The notes under the pieces are model-generated. The model was not told the DNA's origin and ran no database searches. It saw nothing but the letters and a program-made list of their open reading frames with translations. Positions 22,182-32,539 of a DNA stretch of 64,000 nucleotides are shown here, one piece after another; the stretch's first letter is position 1; each line of letters begins with the position of its first letter. Source of the stretch: Homoserinibacter sp. YIM 151385 (GTDB lineage Bacteria > Actinomycetota > Actinomycetes > Actinomycetales > Microbacteriaceae). The stretch covers positions 2,170,001 to 2,234,000 of the forward strand of contig NZ_CP115175.1 in assembly GCF_027912415.1 (NCBI RefSeq). Reading direction: 5' to 3'. The position numbers and the translations under genes were made by a program.

Positions 22182-24746
22182 TCAGCCGCCGATCGTCGCG
22201 GCGGGCGAGGTGCTCCGCCGGAAGCTCTCGTCGCCGAGGTAGGTGACCGCGATCTCGCGGTTCGCGGCGTCGCGCGTCGGCACGTGCACCGTGATGACGC
22301 CGCCGCTGCCCGGCTCGAGGGCGGCGCGCGCGAGCGTGCGGCCCTCGGCCGTGAAGAGCAGCACGCCCGTCGGGGCGAGCCCCCGCCAGCCGCCGATACG
22401 GGCCCGCAGGGTCGCGTAGGCGGCGGTCTGCTCGACGACGTCGAGGGATGCCGTGGTGCTCCCGCGTCCGACGACGAGCGGCACGGGGGCCGAGTCGAGC
22501 GCGAGCCCGGTGCCCGCCTGCGTCCAGCGCACGGCGAGCTCGCGCGTGCCGGCGGCGAGCCCCGCGGGAAGCGGCGCGGCGATCGTGCCGTCCTCGTCGA
22601 GCGTCCAGGTGCCCGGGTAGAGGCCGCCGGTCGCGGGGTCGAGGAAGCGCACCGTGCCCGCGGCCGGGAGGTTGCCGGTGTCGGCGATGATGACGGCCTC
22701 GCCCTCGGCATCCTGGCCCGAGGCGGCGCCCTCGGCGGTGAGCATGAGGCGCACGCGATGGTTCTGCCGCTCGCTCCAGCCGCTCGTCCAGCGGATCGCG
22801 GGCGTCTCGGCGACGCCGTCGGCGAAGCCGGCGCGGCTCGCGGTGACGCGGGCGGTGATCTGCCGCCCGCTGTCGGCGGCGGTCGGGGTGAGGCTCGTGC
22901 CCGTCGCGCGCAGCTGGCCGTCGACGTACCAGCGGGTCGTCGTCGTCACGCCGGGGAGGCGGAAGCGCGCGCGCACCACCGTGAGCCGCGCGCCGTCCTT
23001 CGCGATGGCGGCCCCGAGCGGCGCCGCGCCGAGCTTCGGCTCGCGGCTCAGCTCGACGCGAACGCGGGCGCTCGTCGTGCCCGACCACTCGACATCCAGG
23101 CGGATCCGGCCGGAGCGGCTCGCCCAGCTCCCGTCGGTGTCGATCGCGAGGTCGCGGTAGCCCTGGCGGCTCGTCGCGTGCTGCGAGGTGAGCGCGAGGG
23201 TGTCGGGTGCGGTGCTGCGGCTCGGGTCGAGCTTGAGGATGCGGATGCCGTCGCCGAAGCGGGTCGCGTAGCCGTCCTCGGTCGCGCAGGATCCCTTGCC
23301 GCAGAAGCCGGCGGCATCCCGCATGGCCTTGATGCCGGCATCCTGCCCGACCGGGGTCCGCAGCTCGACCCAGTAGAGGACGCCGGTGCCGGGCTCGACG
23401 ATGCGGAGCACGCGCGGCCCGCTGCCGGTGCCGATGGCGCGGATCGTGCGGGAGGCGACGGCGTCGCTCTGGCCGGCGGGGAGCGCGAGCACCTCGCGCG
23501 AGTCGTCGCCGAGGAAGCCGAGACGGTCGAGGCCGGGGGCGGAGAGCGAGGGGATGCGGGGCTGGTCGGCGATCGAGAAGCCCATGACGTCGTACTGGTC
23601 GAGGTAGGGGTCGACGCGGCAGCCGGTCGGCGCCCAGGGGCCGGCGCCGTCGCGCGTGCCCTCGAGGGTGTCCGGTATCTCGCAGGTGTGGACGTTCGCG
23701 TGGCCGAGCCCGATGTTGTGCCCGAGCTCGTGCGCGAGGGTGTGGGCGTCGTAGCGGGTGCCGACGAGCGACTGGATGAGGCCGCCGTCGTCGCTCGTCT
23801 CGCCGAGCGTGCCGAGGCCGACGAAGCCGAGCGAGCGCCGGCAGCTGTCGCCGCCGTCGGGGGTGAGGACGACGAGGTGGCGTCCCGTGCCGGGGGCGAA
23901 GAAGCGGTCGGGGTCGGCGTTGAAGCGCGGGCCCGCCTCATCCCACCAGCGCGTGACGCTCGTCATGCCCGAGCCGCAGTCGATCGCGGAGGTGTAGCGG
24001 GTGAGGCCGGCGATGCCGACGCGGCTGATGACGCCGCCCGACTGCGCGGTCCAGTAGTCGCCGACCTGCGCGACGAGCGAGCGGACGGCGGCGTCGGCGA
24101 AGCTGCCGTGCGCGGCGCCGCCCTTCGGCCCGACGACGGCGATGTACAGGCGGTGCTCGAGGGCGGGCGCGCGCTGCGCGGGAGCCGGCTCGGCGACCTG
24201 CGCGGCGACGACGGGCAGCGGCTCGGCCTGCTCCTCCGCGACGGCGGCGGCGACGGCGCCGGCCTCGTCCTGCTCGGTGAGCGGCTCGTCCTCGGCGGCG
24301 GACTCGGCGGCGGCCTCCTCGGCCCTCTCGCCGGCCTCCGCGAGGAGCGCGGCGGGGAGCGCGAGCTCGAGCGCGACGACGGCGCCGGCGCCGGCCCCGG
24401 CGGGCGCGGCCTCGAGGCGGATGCGGGTGCCCTCCTCCGTGAGGACGGACGCGACCGGCTGGTCGGTCTCGGGCAGGTGCTCGTGGCCGTCGTCGCCGAG
24501 CTCGGCCTCCGGGAGGATCAGCTCGAGGCGTCCGCGGACGGCGAGGCGCGGCTCCCCCTCGTGCCGGGCGGCGTCGTCCTCGAGGGAGGCGGGTGCGGCG
24601 TCGTGGGCGTGCTCGGCGAGCATGCCGGCCGCGGCATCCGTCTCCACCGGGTCCGGGTCCGGGGACGCCTGGGCGCCCGCCGCCGAGAGCAGCGTCGCGA
24701 CGACGAGCGCGACGGCGCCCGCCGAGATGGCGGCGACTGCCCGCAT
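22182..24746 (-). CDS. Secreted zinc metalloprotease (metzincin) with Ig-like domains
   Basis: An 854-residue protein with a Sec signal peptide (MRAVAAISAGAVALVVATLL...AQA). An acidic Ala/Glu-rich propeptide-like region of about 180 residues follows, then a catalytic domain with the zinc motif HELGHNIGLGH (HExxHxxGxxH) and the Met-turn YDVMGFS, and C-terminal beta-rich repeats (GTVRFLDPATGGLYPG; GVLLFTAEGRTLA) like bacterial Ig domains. Three to four Cys pairs fit an extracellular protein. It resembles gametolysin/M11-type proteases. Substrates are unknown. The start has GGGGGA directly upstream. Confidence 0.85.
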   Translation of the reverse strand: MRAVAAISAGAVALVVATLLSAAGAQASPDPDPVETDAAAGMLAEHAHDAAPASLEDDAARHEGEPRLAVRGRLELILPEAELGDDGHEHLPETDQPVASVLTEEGTRIRLEAAPAGAGAGAVVALELALPAALLAEAGERAEEAAAESAAEDEPLTEQDEAGAVAAAVAEEQAEPLPVVAAQVAEPAPAQRAPALEHRLYIAVVGPKGGAAHGSFADAAVRSLVAQVGDYWTAQSGGVISRVGIAGLTRYTSAIDCGSGMTSVTRWWDEAGPRFNADPDRFFAPGTGRHLVVLTPDGGDSCRRSLGFVGLGTLGETSDDGGLIQSLVGTRYDAHTLAHELGHNIGLGHANVHTCEIPDTLEGTRDGAGPWAPTGCRVDPYLDQYDVMGFSIADQPRIPSLSAPGLDRLGFLGDDSREVLALPAGQSDAVASRTIRAIGTGSGPRVLRIVEPGTGVLYWVELRTPVGQDAGIKAMRDAAGFCGKGSCATEDGYATRFGDGIRILKLDPSRSTAPDTLALTSQHATSRQGYRDLAIDTDGSWASRSGRIRLDVEWSGTTSARVRVELSREPKLGAAPLGAAIAKDGARLTVVRARFRLPGVTTTTRWYVDGQLRATGTSLTPTAADSGRQITARVTASRAGFADGVAETPAIRWTSGWSERQNHRVRLMLTAEGAASGQDAEGEAVIIADTGNLPAAGTVRFLDPATGGLYPGTWTLDEDGTIAAPLPAGLAAGTRELAVRWTQAGTGLALDSAPVPLVVGRGSTTASLDVVEQTAAYATLRARIGGWRGLAPTGVLLFTAEGRTLARAALEPGSGGVITVHVPTRDAANREIAVTYLGDESFRRSTSPAATIGG

Positions 24747-24904
24747 GTTCCCCCCATGCGCACGAGGCCGGACCCCCTCCGGCGTCTCGCGCCCGTCCAT
24801 GCTCCCGCAGCGACACGCCGGCGCGTGATCCCCAGTCCGGGGGCATGGCCGGTGTACGGGGTGCGGGGGCGCCCGCCGCCGGAACCCGACGACGGCACCG
24901 GCGA

Positions 24905-27226
24905 TTAGACCGCGCGGACCTGCCCGAAGTGCTCCGGCAGGGTCGAGGCGTGCGCGCCGCGCAGCTCCTCGAGGCTCGCCGTGAACAGCCCCTGCACCTC
25001 GAGCGCCGCCTCCGCGCCGCGCGCATCGGTGACGCCGACGCGCAGCACCGGGTAGCCGCGACCCTCGCAGAGGCGCGTGAACTTCACGTCCTCCTCGCGC
25101 GGCACCGCGACGAGCACGCGCCCGGTCGACTCGCTGAACAGGGCGGTCGCCGCATCCACGCCGTCGCGCTCCATGAGCTCGTCGAGGAACACGCGGGCGC
25201 CGACGCCGAAGCGCAGCACCCCCTCGGCGAGCGCCGTCACGAGCCCGCCGTCGGCGAGATCGTGCGCGGCGTTGAGCAGCCCCTCGTGGGCCGCCGCCGA
25301 GAGCAGCGCCGCGAGCTCCTGCTCGCGCCCGAGGGACACCGCCGGCGGGCGCCCGCCGAGGTGCCCGTGCACGACGCCCGCCCACTGCGAGCCGTCGAGC
25401 TCGAGGGAGGTCGTGCCGAGCAGGTAGAGGTTGTCGCCGGAGTCCTGCCAGCCGGAGGGCACGCGGCGTGCGACGTCGTCGATCGTGCCGAGCACCGCGA
25501 CGACGGGCGTCGGGTGGATGGGGACGTCGCCCGTCTGGTTGTAGAAGGAGACGTTGCCGCCCGTGACCGGGATCCCGAGCTCGAGGCAGCCGTCCGCGAG
25601 CCCGGTGACGGACTGGCTGAACTGCCACATGACCTCGGGGTTCTCGGGGCTGCCGAAGTTCAGGCAGTCCGAGACGCCGACGGGCGTCGCGCCCGTGACG
25701 GCGACGTTGCGGTACGCCTCCGCGAGCGCGAGCTGCGCGCCCTGGTACGGGTCGAGGTAGCAGTAGCGGCCGTTGGCATCCGTCGCGACGGCGAAGCCGA
25801 GGCCCGACTCCTCGTCGACGCGGACCATGCCGCCGTCGTCGGGCGTCGAGAGGGCCGTGTTCCCGAGCACGTAGCGGTCGTACTGGTTCGTGATCCACGA
25901 CGTGTCGGCGAGGTTCGCGCTCGCGAGCAGCTGCAGCGCCTGCGCCTTGATCGCGGGGCCCTCGGTGGGGCGCTCGAGCACGGAGGCCGTGTCGGCGTTG
26001 ACGTCGTCGATCCAGGTCGGGCGCACGAGGGGGCGCTCGTAGACGGGGCCGTCGACGGCGACCGTGCGGGGGTCGACGTCGACGATCGTCTCGCCGTGCC
26101 AGTCGATGCGCAGGCGGCCGGTGTCGGTGACCTCGCCGAGGACGCTCGTCTCGACATCCCACTTCGCGGTCACCGCGAGGAAGCCCTCGAGCTTCTCGGG
26201 CGTGACGACCGCCATCATGCGCTCCTGGCTCTCCGACATGAGGATCTCCTCGGCGGTGAGCGTGGGGTCGCGCAGCAGCACCTCGTCGAGCGAGATCTGC
26301 ATGCCGCCGTCGCCGTTGGAGGCCAGCTCGCTCGTCGCGCACGAGATGCCGGCGGCGCCGAGATCCTGGATGCCCTCGACGAGGTCGCCCTGGAAGAGCT
26401 CGAGGCAGCACTCGATGAGCACCTTCTCGGCGAAGGGGTCGCCGACCTGGACGGCGGGGCGCTTGCGGCCCGCACCCTCCTCGAAGGACTCGGAGGCGAG
26501 GATGGAGGCGCCGCCGATGCCGTCGCCGCCCGTCCGCGCGCCGAAGAGCACGACCTTGTTGCCGACGCCGCGCGCGTTCGCGAGGTGGAGGTCCTCGTGG
26601 CGGAGCACGCCGACGGCGAGCGCGTTGACGAGCGGGTTCGCCTGGTACACCGGGTCGAACCAGGTCTCGCCGCCGATGTTCGGGAGGCCGAGGCAGTTGC
26701 TGTAGAACGAGATGCCCGAGACCACGCCGGGCACGACGCGCGCCGTGTCGGGGTGGTCGATCGCGCCGAAGCGGAGGGCGTCCATGACGGCGACGGGTCG
26801 GGCGCCCATCGAGATGATGTCGCGGACGATGCCGCCGACGCCGGTCGCGGCGCCCTGGAAGGGCTCCACATAGCTCGGGTGGTTGTGGCTCTCGATCTTG
26901 AAGGTGACCGCCCAGCCCTCGCCGATGTCGAGCACGCCGGCGTTCTCGCCCATCCCGACCATGAGGTTCTTCCGCATGTCGTCGGAGACCTTCTGGCCGA
27001 ACTGGCGCAGCCACACCTTCGACGACTTGTAGGAGCAGTGCTCGCTCCACATGACCGAGTACATGGCGAGCTCGCCGCTCGTGGGGCGGCGGCCGAGGAT
27101 CTCGCGGATCCGCTCGTACTCGTCGGCCTTGAGGCCGAGCGCGCCGTAGGGCTGCTCGCGCTCGGGCGTGGCCGTCGCGTTCTCGACGGAGTCGACGACG
27201 TGGGGGGTGGCGGCGGAAGTGCTCAC
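24905..27226 (-). CDS. purL: Phosphoribosylformylglycinamidine synthase subunit PurL
   Basis: A 773-residue enzyme of step four of purine synthesis, turning FGAR into FGAM with ATP and ammonia supplied by PurQ. It has the small-PurL plan with two AIRS-like halves: catalytic His in [33 protein letters not shown] in the first half, and [14 protein letters not shown] then [11 protein letters not shown] in the middle and second half. The start is the GTG at 27226 with CAGGAG upstream; no better ATG exists. purS and purQ lie at 30,054-30,997, separated by other genes. Confidence 0.96.
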   Translation of the reverse strand: MSTSAATPHVVDSVENATATPEREQPYGALGLKADEYERIREILGRRPTSGELAMYSVMWSEHCSYKSSKVWLRQFGQKVSDDMRKNLMVGMGENAGVLDIGEGWAVTFKIESHNHPSYVEPFQGAATGVGGIVRDIISMGARPVAVMDALRFGAIDHPDTARVVPGVVSGISFYSNCLGLPNIGGETWFDPVYQANPLVNALAVGVLRHEDLHLANARGVGNKVVLFGARTGGDGIGGASILASESFEEGAGRKRPAVQVGDPFAEKVLIECCLELFQGDLVEGIQDLGAAGISCATSELASNGDGGMQISLDEVLLRDPTLTAEEILMSESQERMMAVVTPEKLEGFLAVTAKWDVETSVLGEVTDTGRLRIDWHGETIVDVDPRTVAVDGPVYERPLVRPTWIDDVNADTASVLERPTEGPAIKAQALQLLASANLADTSWITNQYDRYVLGNTALSTPDDGGMVRVDEESGLGFAVATDANGRYCYLDPYQGAQLALAEAYRNVAVTGATPVGVSDCLNFGSPENPEVMWQFSQSVTGLADGCLELGIPVTGGNVSFYNQTGDVPIHPTPVVAVLGTIDDVARRVPSGWQDSGDNLYLLGTTSLELDGSQWAGVVHGHLGGRPPAVSLGREQELAALLSAAAHEGLLNAAHDLADGGLVTALAEGVLRFGVGARVFLDELMERDGVDAATALFSESTGRVLVAVPREEDVKFTRLCEGRGYPVLRVGVTDARGAEAALEVQGLFTASLEELRGAHASTLPEHFGQVRAV

Positions 27227-27360
27227 GTGGGCTTGATGCTCCTGGATCGAGGGCGTGCCGGGCGACCCCTGAATCCTACCGGCGCGACAGCGGCTGGACG
27301 GCCCCCGAGCGTTCACCGGGCGCCCGGCGCCGGGACGCCCTCGCTCGCTAGCGTCGAGGC

Positions 27361-28134
27361 ATGACCGACACCACGCAGAAGGCCACCGCCCTCCAGCAGC
27401 TCCACGAGGCACCCGAGATCCTCCGGGTCGTCAACGTCTGGGATGCGATCACGACGAAGGTCGTCGCCGACCTCCCCGGCACGAAGGCGATCGCGACGGC
27501 GGGTCACTCGATCGCCGCGAGCCTCGGCTACGAGGACGGCGGGATGCCGCTCGACACCGCGCTCGGCGCGCTCCCGGCGATCGTCGCCGCGACCGACCTC
27601 CCGGTCACGGCCGACCTCGACGACGGCTATGCGGAGCCGGGCGAGACGATCCGCCGCGCGATCGGCCTCGGCGTCGTCGGCGCGAACGTCGAGGATCGCC
27701 TGAAGCCCCTCGACGAGTCGGTCGCCCGCGTCCGCGCGATCGTGCAGGCGGCGGAGGCGGAGGGCGTCGCCTTCCAGCTCAACGCGCGCACCGACGCGAT
27801 CGCCCGCGGCGGCGACAAGCCCCACGAGGAGAAGGTCGCGGATGCGATCGAGCGCGGGACGGCCTTCCTCGCGGAGGGCGCGAGCCTCGTCTTCGTGCCG
27901 GGCGCCCTCGACCGCGAGACGGTCTCGGCCCTCGTCGACGCCTTCGGGCCGCAGAAGCTCAGCGTCATCGGCCTCCCCGGCGCGCTCACGGCGGCCGAGT
28001 ACGAGTCGCTCGGGGTCGCCCGCATCTCCTACGGGCCGCTGACGCAGCGCGTCGCCCTGCGCGCCTACCGCGACCTCGCGGCATCCCTCTACGCCGACGG
28101 CGTCATCCCCGAGGACACCCCCGCCCTCAACTGA
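27361..28134 (+). CDS. Isocitrate lyase/phosphoenolpyruvate mutase family protein
   Basis: A 257-residue TIM-barrel protein of the ICL/PEPM superfamily. It has [20 protein letters not shown] (metal-binding Asp pair), [10 protein letters not shown] and NARTDA, which match the active-site loops of oxaloacetate decarboxylase/2-methylisocitrate lyase-like members. The catalytic Cys of true isocitrate lyase (KKCGH) is absent, so it is more likely a carboxyphosphonoenolpyruvate mutase-like or oxaloacetate hydrolase-type enzyme. Substrate uncertain. Divergent from purL. Confidence 0.85.
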   Translation: MTDTTQKATALQQLHEAPEILRVVNVWDAITTKVVADLPGTKAIATAGHSIAASLGYEDGGMPLDTALGALPAIVAATDLPVTADLDDGYAEPGETIRRAIGLGVVGANVEDRLKPLDESVARVRAIVQAAEAEGVAFQLNARTDAIARGGDKPHEEKVADAIERGTAFLAEGASLVFVPGALDRETVSALVDAFGPQKLSVIGLPGALTAAEYESLGVARISYGPLTQRVALRAYRDLAASLYADGVIPEDTPALN

Positions 28135-28151
28135 CGCTGTCCGATCCGCAG

Positions 28152-28163
28152 GAGACATGTCTC
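28152..28163. promoter_or_regulatory. 12-bp palindrome GAGACATGTCTC
   Basis: Perfect palindrome 18 bases after the ICL/PEPM-family gene, sharing its inner ten bases with the one at 6542-6553. Possible protein-binding site of unknown factor. Confidence 0.25.
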
Positions 28164-28168
28164 TTGCG

Positions 28169-28198
28169 CGAGGGACGGCGGTGCGTCGCCGTCCCTCG
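28169..28198 (+). terminator. Hairpin terminator after the ICL/PEPM-family gene
   Basis: Perfect 12-bp stem with a 6-base loop (arms CGAGGGACGGCG and its complement), 35 bases after the stop at 28134. No T run follows, as is common in this G+C range. Confidence 0.65.
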
Positions 28199-28382
28199 GC
28201 GGCACGGGTGTCCGAAGGGCGTTCGGCGCGGCCCGGTGCGACGTCGGCCCGGGCGCGCGCACCCGGCTTGGCGCGAGGTGGGAGTCCGCGGGGATGCGCC
28301 GTGCAGCTCGGCAGGTGATGGTTAGCCTGGTCGTCCGCGACGGAGCGGTGCCCGAGTCCGCCGACACGGAAGGCCCCCGCCC

Positions 28383-29552
28383 GTGCCCTTCGCCCTCGTC
28401 TCCTGGCCGTCCTTCGCGATCGCGGCCGCGCTCGCCCTCGCCCTGGGCGTCGTCGCGGCCGCCATCCTCGGCCTCCCGATCCGCCTCCTCGCCCGCCGCC
28501 GCGGATGGTCGCCGCGCTTCATGGGCCGCGTGCTGCGGCCGCTGCGCGCGCTCCTCGTCGTCGTCGCGCTGCTCATCGCGGTCGAGCTGACGCTGCCCGC
28601 GCGCGCCGCGCTCCCGACGATCGAGCACGGCGCCCGCATCCTCATCATCGCCTCCGTCGCCTGGCTCATCGCGGGCGTCGTCTCCTTCGGCTTCGAGGTC
28701 GTGCTCGAGCGGCATCCCATGGACATGGCCGACAACCGCGTCGCGCGGCGCGTGCGCACCCAGGTCTCGATCCTGCGGCGCATCTCGCTCATCGCCGTCG
28801 CGATCGTCGGGGTCGGTGCGGTGCTGCTGACCTTCCCGGGCGTCGAGGCGGTCGGCGCGAGCGTGCTCGCCTCGGCCGGGCTCGCCTCCGTCGTCGCGGG
28901 CCTCGCCGCGCAGTCGACGCTCGCGAACGTCTTCGCCGGCCTGCAGCTGGCGTTCTCCGACGCGATCCGGGTCGACGACGTCGTCATCGCGGAGGAGGAG
29001 TGGGGCCGCATCGAGGAGATCACGCTCACCTACGTCGTCGTGCGGCTCTGGGACGACCGGCGGCTCGTGCTCCCGAGCACCTACTTCACGCAGACGCCGT
29101 TCCAGAACTGGACCCGGCGCGAGAGCGAGCTGCTCGGCGCCGTCGAGTTCGACGTCGACTGGCGCGTCGACCTCCGCGGGCTCCGGGATCGGCTCGACGC
29201 CGTGCTCGCGGAGAGCGAGCTCTGGGACGGCCGCACCAAGGTGCTCCAGGTGACGGATGCCGTCGGGGGGCTCATCAGGGTGCGCATCCTCGTCACGGCG
29301 GCGGACGCCGGCACGCTCTTCGACCTGCGCTGCCAGGTGCGCGAGGCGATGGTCGAGCAGCTCGTGTCGGCCGATCGACGGGGGCTCCCGGTGCAGCGGC
29401 TCGAACTCGGCCGCCGCGAGGATGCCTCGCCACGCCCCGCGCGCCGCGCGGCCGCCTCGCAGACGGAGGGGCTCTTCAGCGGCAGCCCCGAGGCGGACGC
29501 CAGGAACGAGGCCTTCACGCAGTCAATGCCCGTCGTGCCCGCGCGCGACTGA
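28383..29552 (+). CDS. MscS family small-conductance mechanosensitive channel
   Basis: A 389-residue membrane protein with four predicted helices before the MscS core. The pore helix segment ASVLASAGLASVVAGLAAQSTLANVFAGLQLAF and the beta domain with VDDVVIAEEEWGRIEEITLTYVVVRLWDDRRLVLPSTYF are typical. It would open under membrane tension to release solutes during osmotic down-shock. Start at GTG 28383 with GGAAGG upstream. The 70-residue C-terminal tail is unstructured. Confidence 0.92.
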   Translation: MPFALVSWPSFAIAAALALALGVVAAAILGLPIRLLARRRGWSPRFMGRVLRPLRALLVVVALLIAVELTLPARAALPTIEHGARILIIASVAWLIAGVVSFGFEVVLERHPMDMADNRVARRVRTQVSILRRISLIAVAIVGVGAVLLTFPGVEAVGASVLASAGLASVVAGLAAQSTLANVFAGLQLAFSDAIRVDDVVIAEEEWGRIEEITLTYVVVRLWDDRRLVLPSTYFTQTPFQNWTRRESELLGAVEFDVDWRVDLRGLRDRLDAVLAESELWDGRTKVLQVTDAVGGLIRVRILVTAADAGTLFDLRCQVREAMVEQLVSADRRGLPVQRLELGRREDASPRPARRAAASQTEGLFSGSPEADARNEAFTQSMPVVPARD

Positions 29553-29587
29553 GTCCCGCGGGCCGTCGGCGGCGGAGCCCCGCCGAG

Positions 29588-30046
29588 CTACTGCCCGCCG
29601 GGCGGGCCGGCGAGGAGCAGCGCCGCGAAGACCGCGGTGACGAGCGCGAGCGCGAGGCCGAGGAAGGCGAGCGGCCGGGCGAGGAACCAGCGCAGCAGCC
29701 GGTCGACGGCGCGGGCATCCCGCGGGTCGTCTCCCGCCTCGACGCGCCATGCGCCCTCGAGCCGCCCCGAGCGGTGCAGCCAGACGTCGACCGGGATGGT
29801 CGCGTAGGGGATCACCGCGCTGCCGACCGCGAGCACCGCGGTGCCGAGGCTCCAGCGCTGGTTGAGCGCCGTGACGACGGCGGTCGCTGCGTAGGCGAGG
29901 AACACGAAGCCGTGGATGCCGCCCCCGACCGTGACCGCGACTCGCAGCTCCGGCTCGACCGCGCGGATCGCGAGCCCCGCGATGAGCAGGGTCCAGGTGA
30001 CCGCCTCGGCGATCGCGACGAGACGGAAGAGCGACTTCGGGCTCAC
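29588..30046 (-). CDS. DUF3817 integral membrane protein
   Basis: A 152-residue protein with about four membrane helices and the DUF3817 phrases FRLVAIAEAVTW, GGGIHGFVFLAY and LGTAVLAVGSAVIPYATIPVDVWL. It is common in actinobacteria next to purine or guaA genes; function unknown. It starts 8 bases after the purQ stop and is likely in the same transcript. Confidence 0.85.
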   Translation of the reverse strand: MSPKSLFRLVAIAEAVTWTLLIAGLAIRAVEPELRVAVTVGGGIHGFVFLAYAATAVVTALNQRWSLGTAVLAVGSAVIPYATIPVDVWLHRSGRLEGAWRVEAGDDPRDARAVDRLLRWFLARPLAFLGLALALVTAVFAALLLAGPPGGQ

Positions 30047-30053
30047 GCCCCGG

Positions 30054-30752
30054 TCACGCCCGCGCGAGCGAGGACCGGATGACGCTCGTGAAGAAGGTGA
30101 GGCCGTCGACGCCGGAGCGCATGGCGGCCGCCGTGTCGGGGCCGAACCCGGCCTCCACCGCGTGCTCGGGGTGCGGCATGAGGCCGACGACGTTGCCCGC
30201 CGCGTTCGTCACGCCGGCGATGTCGTCGAGCGAGCCGTTCGGGTTGACGCCGACGTAGCGGAAGGCGACCTGGCCCTCGCCCTCGAGCCGCTTCAGCGTC
30301 TCGGCGTCGGCGATGAACCCGCCCTCGCCGTTCTTCAGCGGGATGGTGATCTCCTGCCCCCGCGTGAAGCCGTTCGTCCACGCCGTCGACGCGTTCTCGA
30401 CCCGCAGCACCTGGTCGCGGCAGATGAAGTCGCCGTGGTCGTTGCGGATGAGGCCGCCGGGGAGCAGGTGCGCCTCGACGAGGATCTGGAAGCCGTTGCA
30501 GATGCCGAGCACGGGGGTGCCGCGGCCGGCCGCATCCACGACCTCGCGCATGATGGGCGACTGCGCCGCGATGGCGCCGCAGCGGAGGTAGTCGCCGTAG
30601 CTGAACCCGCCGGGGAGGACGATCGCGTCGACGCCCTGGAGGTCGTGGTCGTCGTGCCAGAGCGCGACCGGCTCGGCGCCCGCGAGCCGGACCGCGCGCC
30701 GCGCGTCCCGGTCGTCGAGCGATCCGGGGAAGGTGACGACGCCGACGCGCAC
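30054..30752 (-). CDS. purQ: Phosphoribosylformylglycinamidine synthase subunit PurQ
   Basis: A 232-residue class I glutamine amidotransferase that gives ammonia to PurL. The nucleophile elbow is [11 protein letters not shown] (catalytic Cys), and the His-Glu of the triad is in [21 protein letters not shown] is family-specific. The GTG start overlaps the purS stop by one base (TAGTG), showing coupled translation with purS. Confidence 0.96.
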   Translation of the reverse strand: MRVGVVTFPGSLDDRDARRAVRLAGAEPVALWHDDHDLQGVDAIVLPGGFSYGDYLRCGAIAAQSPIMREVVDAAGRGTPVLGICNGFQILVEAHLLPGGLIRNDHGDFICRDQVLRVENASTAWTNGFTRGQEITIPLKNGEGGFIADAETLKRLEGEGQVAFRYVGVNPNGSLDDIAGVTNAAGNVVGLMPHPEHAVEAGFGPDTAAAMRSGVDGLTFFTSVIRSSLARA

Positions 30753-30997
30753 TACTCGGCGGCCTTCACCGCGACGACGTCCTCGATGACGCCGTTCGAG
30801 AGCAGGTCCTCGGCGAGGGCACGGGCCTCGGCCAGCGTCTCCTCGGTGATCTCGTCGACCGTGAGCTCGAAGCGCTTGCCGATGCGGACGTCGGTGACGC
30901 GGCTGCGGCCCTGCTTCGCGAGCGACCCGGCGACGGCCTTGCCGGCCGGATCCAGGAGCTCGGCCTTGGGCATGACCTCGACGACGATGGTGGGCAC
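30752..30997 (-). CDS. purS: Phosphoribosylformylglycinamidine synthase subunit PurS
   Basis: An 81-residue alpha/beta protein starting at GTG 30997 ([22 protein letters not shown]), with CAGGAG upstream. It bridges PurL and PurQ in the small-type FGAM synthase and helps to channel ammonia. Length and the segment VRIGKRFEL agree with the family. First gene of purS-purQ-DUF3817. Confidence 0.93.
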   Translation of the reverse strand: MPTIVVEVMPKAELLDPAGKAVAGSLAKQGRSRVTDVRIGKRFELTVDEITEETLAEARALAEDLLSNGVIEDVVAVKAAE

Positions 30998-31037
30998 TCG
31001 TGGACTCCTGGCGGGTCGGGGGTGGGATGCCGTCAGT

Positions 31038-31751
31038 CTACCGGGAGCGGAGGGCCCGCCGGATGCCGTCCGCGAGGGCCGCGTAGCCGGCGGCGTCCGG
31101 GTGGAATCCGTCCGCCGCGGTGGAGGCGCCGTCGAAGCCGCGGGCGAGCGCGGTGCGCTCCTCCCGGGCGACGCGCGCGGCGGCGCGGACGAGTCCCTCG
31201 GAGGCGCGCCCGAGCGCGCGGCGGAGCGGCTGCGGGAGTCCGGGGAACGCGCCGAAGCGGGGTGGGGCGAGCAGCACGATCCGGCAGCCGTGCCGTGCAT
31301 CACGCAGCTCGCGCACCATCTCGCGGAGGTCGCCCGCGTAGGCGCGCGGGGAGCGGAGGTGCATGGCGTCGTTCCAGCCCGCCGCGATGACGGCGACGTG
31401 CGGGCGCTCGGCGACGGCATCCCCGAGGTGCGCGCCGCGGATCCGGTCGGCGGTGGCGCCGTGCTCGCCGACCGCCGTCCACACGACGCCGCGGCCGTCG
31501 TCGATCCCGGTGTCGGCGAGGATCGCGGCGACCCGCGGGGCGAGCGCGTCCTCGGCGCGCTCGACGCCGGTGCCGACCGCGGTCGAGTCGCCGAGCACGA
31601 CGAGCCGCCGCGCCTCCGGCTGGAGCGCGCCGCCGACCGTCGCGCCCGTCCAGGGAGGCGGGGGCGGGTCGAGGTGCGGCACCTCGCGTCGCAGCCGCCG
31701 CGCCTGCGCGAGCACGACCGGGGAGAGCAGGATCGCGGGGGCGCGGCTCAT
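31038..31751 (-). CDS. SGNH/GDSL family hydrolase
   Basis: A 237-residue esterase/lipase-like protein with block I VVLGDSTAVG (Ser), block III AGWNDA (Gly-x-Asn-Asp) and block V DGFHPDAAGY (Asp, His). No signal peptide is seen apart from a short N-terminal hydrophobic part. It overlaps the next upstream gene by 4 bases (ATGA) and is clearly its paralogue, so the pair arose by tandem duplication. Substrate unknown; acyl-ester cleavage is expected. Confidence 0.87.
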   Translation of the reverse strand: MSRAPAILLSPVVLAQARRLRREVPHLDPPPPPWTGATVGGALQPEARRLVVLGDSTAVGTGVERAEDALAPRVAAILADTGIDDGRGVVWTAVGEHGATADRIRGAHLGDAVAERPHVAVIAAGWNDAMHLRSPRAYAGDLREMVRELRDARHGCRIVLLAPPRFGAFPGLPQPLRRALGRASEGLVRAAARVAREERTALARGFDGASTAADGFHPDAAGYAALADGIRRALRSR

Positions 31752-32506
31752 CGGGCGAGCTCCAGGCGCTCGCCGACCCCGGCATCCCAGGCGTCGTCGA
31801 TCGCGAACTCGGCCCAATGGCGGTAGCCGCTCGCGCTCGGGTGGAAGAGGTCCTCGGCGAAGAAGCCCTCCGTGTAGACGCCCGCGGGCGGCGACATGTG
31901 GCGCCGCTCATCGCGCGCGACGACGCGGCGGGCGGCGCGCTCGAGGGCGCGGGTGTGCCGCCAGAGGGAGGTCGCGAGCGGCTCCGGCAGGAGGTCGAAG
32001 TGGACGAAGGCGGGCAGCGAGGACATGAGGATCGTCGCGTGCGGCCAGGCCTCGCCGAGCCGATCGAGCAGCTCCTCGACATCCCGCCTGAAGACGCGCG
32101 TCGAGCGCATCTGGAGGGCGTCGTTGGCGCCGGCGCTGAGGAAGACGAGGTCGGCGGGCTCCGCGAGCGCCTCTTCCATGAAGCGGTCGAGGAGCGCGCG
32201 GGAGCTCGCCCCGTTCTCGCCGACCGCGCGCCAGTGCACACCGCGGCCGAGGCGCTCCGCGAGCTCGGCGGCGAGGGCGCCGGGGAGGCCGTCCTCCTGG
32301 GTCTGCACGCCGACCCCGGCCGCGGTCGAGTCGCCGAGCACGAGGAGGCGCAGCGGGTCGGGGCCGGGCATCTCACCACGCCACGGGCGCTCGGCGTCGG
32401 GCAGGCGCGGCACGATGGCGCGGAGCTCGGTGGCCTGCCGGATGACGACGGGCCACTGGGCGGCCGCGATCACGCGGCTGAGCGAGAGGAAGCGAGGGGC
32501 GTCCAC
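31748..32506 (-). CDS. SGNH/GDSL family hydrolase, tandem paralogue
   Basis: A 252-residue protein starting at GTG 32506 (VDAPRFLSLSRVI). Block I LVLGDSTAAG, block III SAGANDA and block V DLFHPSASGY give the SGNH catalytic residues. It shares its N-terminal layout (a helix, a Pro-rich stretch, then RLLVLGDSTA) with the downstream copy at 31038-31751. It is translated first. Confidence 0.87.
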   Translation of the reverse strand: MDAPRFLSLSRVIAAAQWPVVIRQATELRAIVPRLPDAERPWRGEMPGPDPLRLLVLGDSTAAGVGVQTQEDGLPGALAAELAERLGRGVHWRAVGENGASSRALLDRFMEEALAEPADLVFLSAGANDALQMRSTRVFRRDVEELLDRLGEAWPHATILMSSLPAFVHFDLLPEPLATSLWRHTRALERAARRVVARDERRHMSPPAGVYTEGFFAEDLFHPSASGYRHWAEFAIDDAWDAGVGERLELAR

Positions 32507-32539
32507 CCGCGGGATTCTAGCCACGCCGCCCGAACATTC

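Noticed and set aside
22182-27050. A single 1,622-codon open frame spanning the metalloprotease and part of purL
   Set aside because: The upper part is an out-of-frame reading of purL (Arg/His/Pro-rich). The protease has its own signal peptide and start at 24746.
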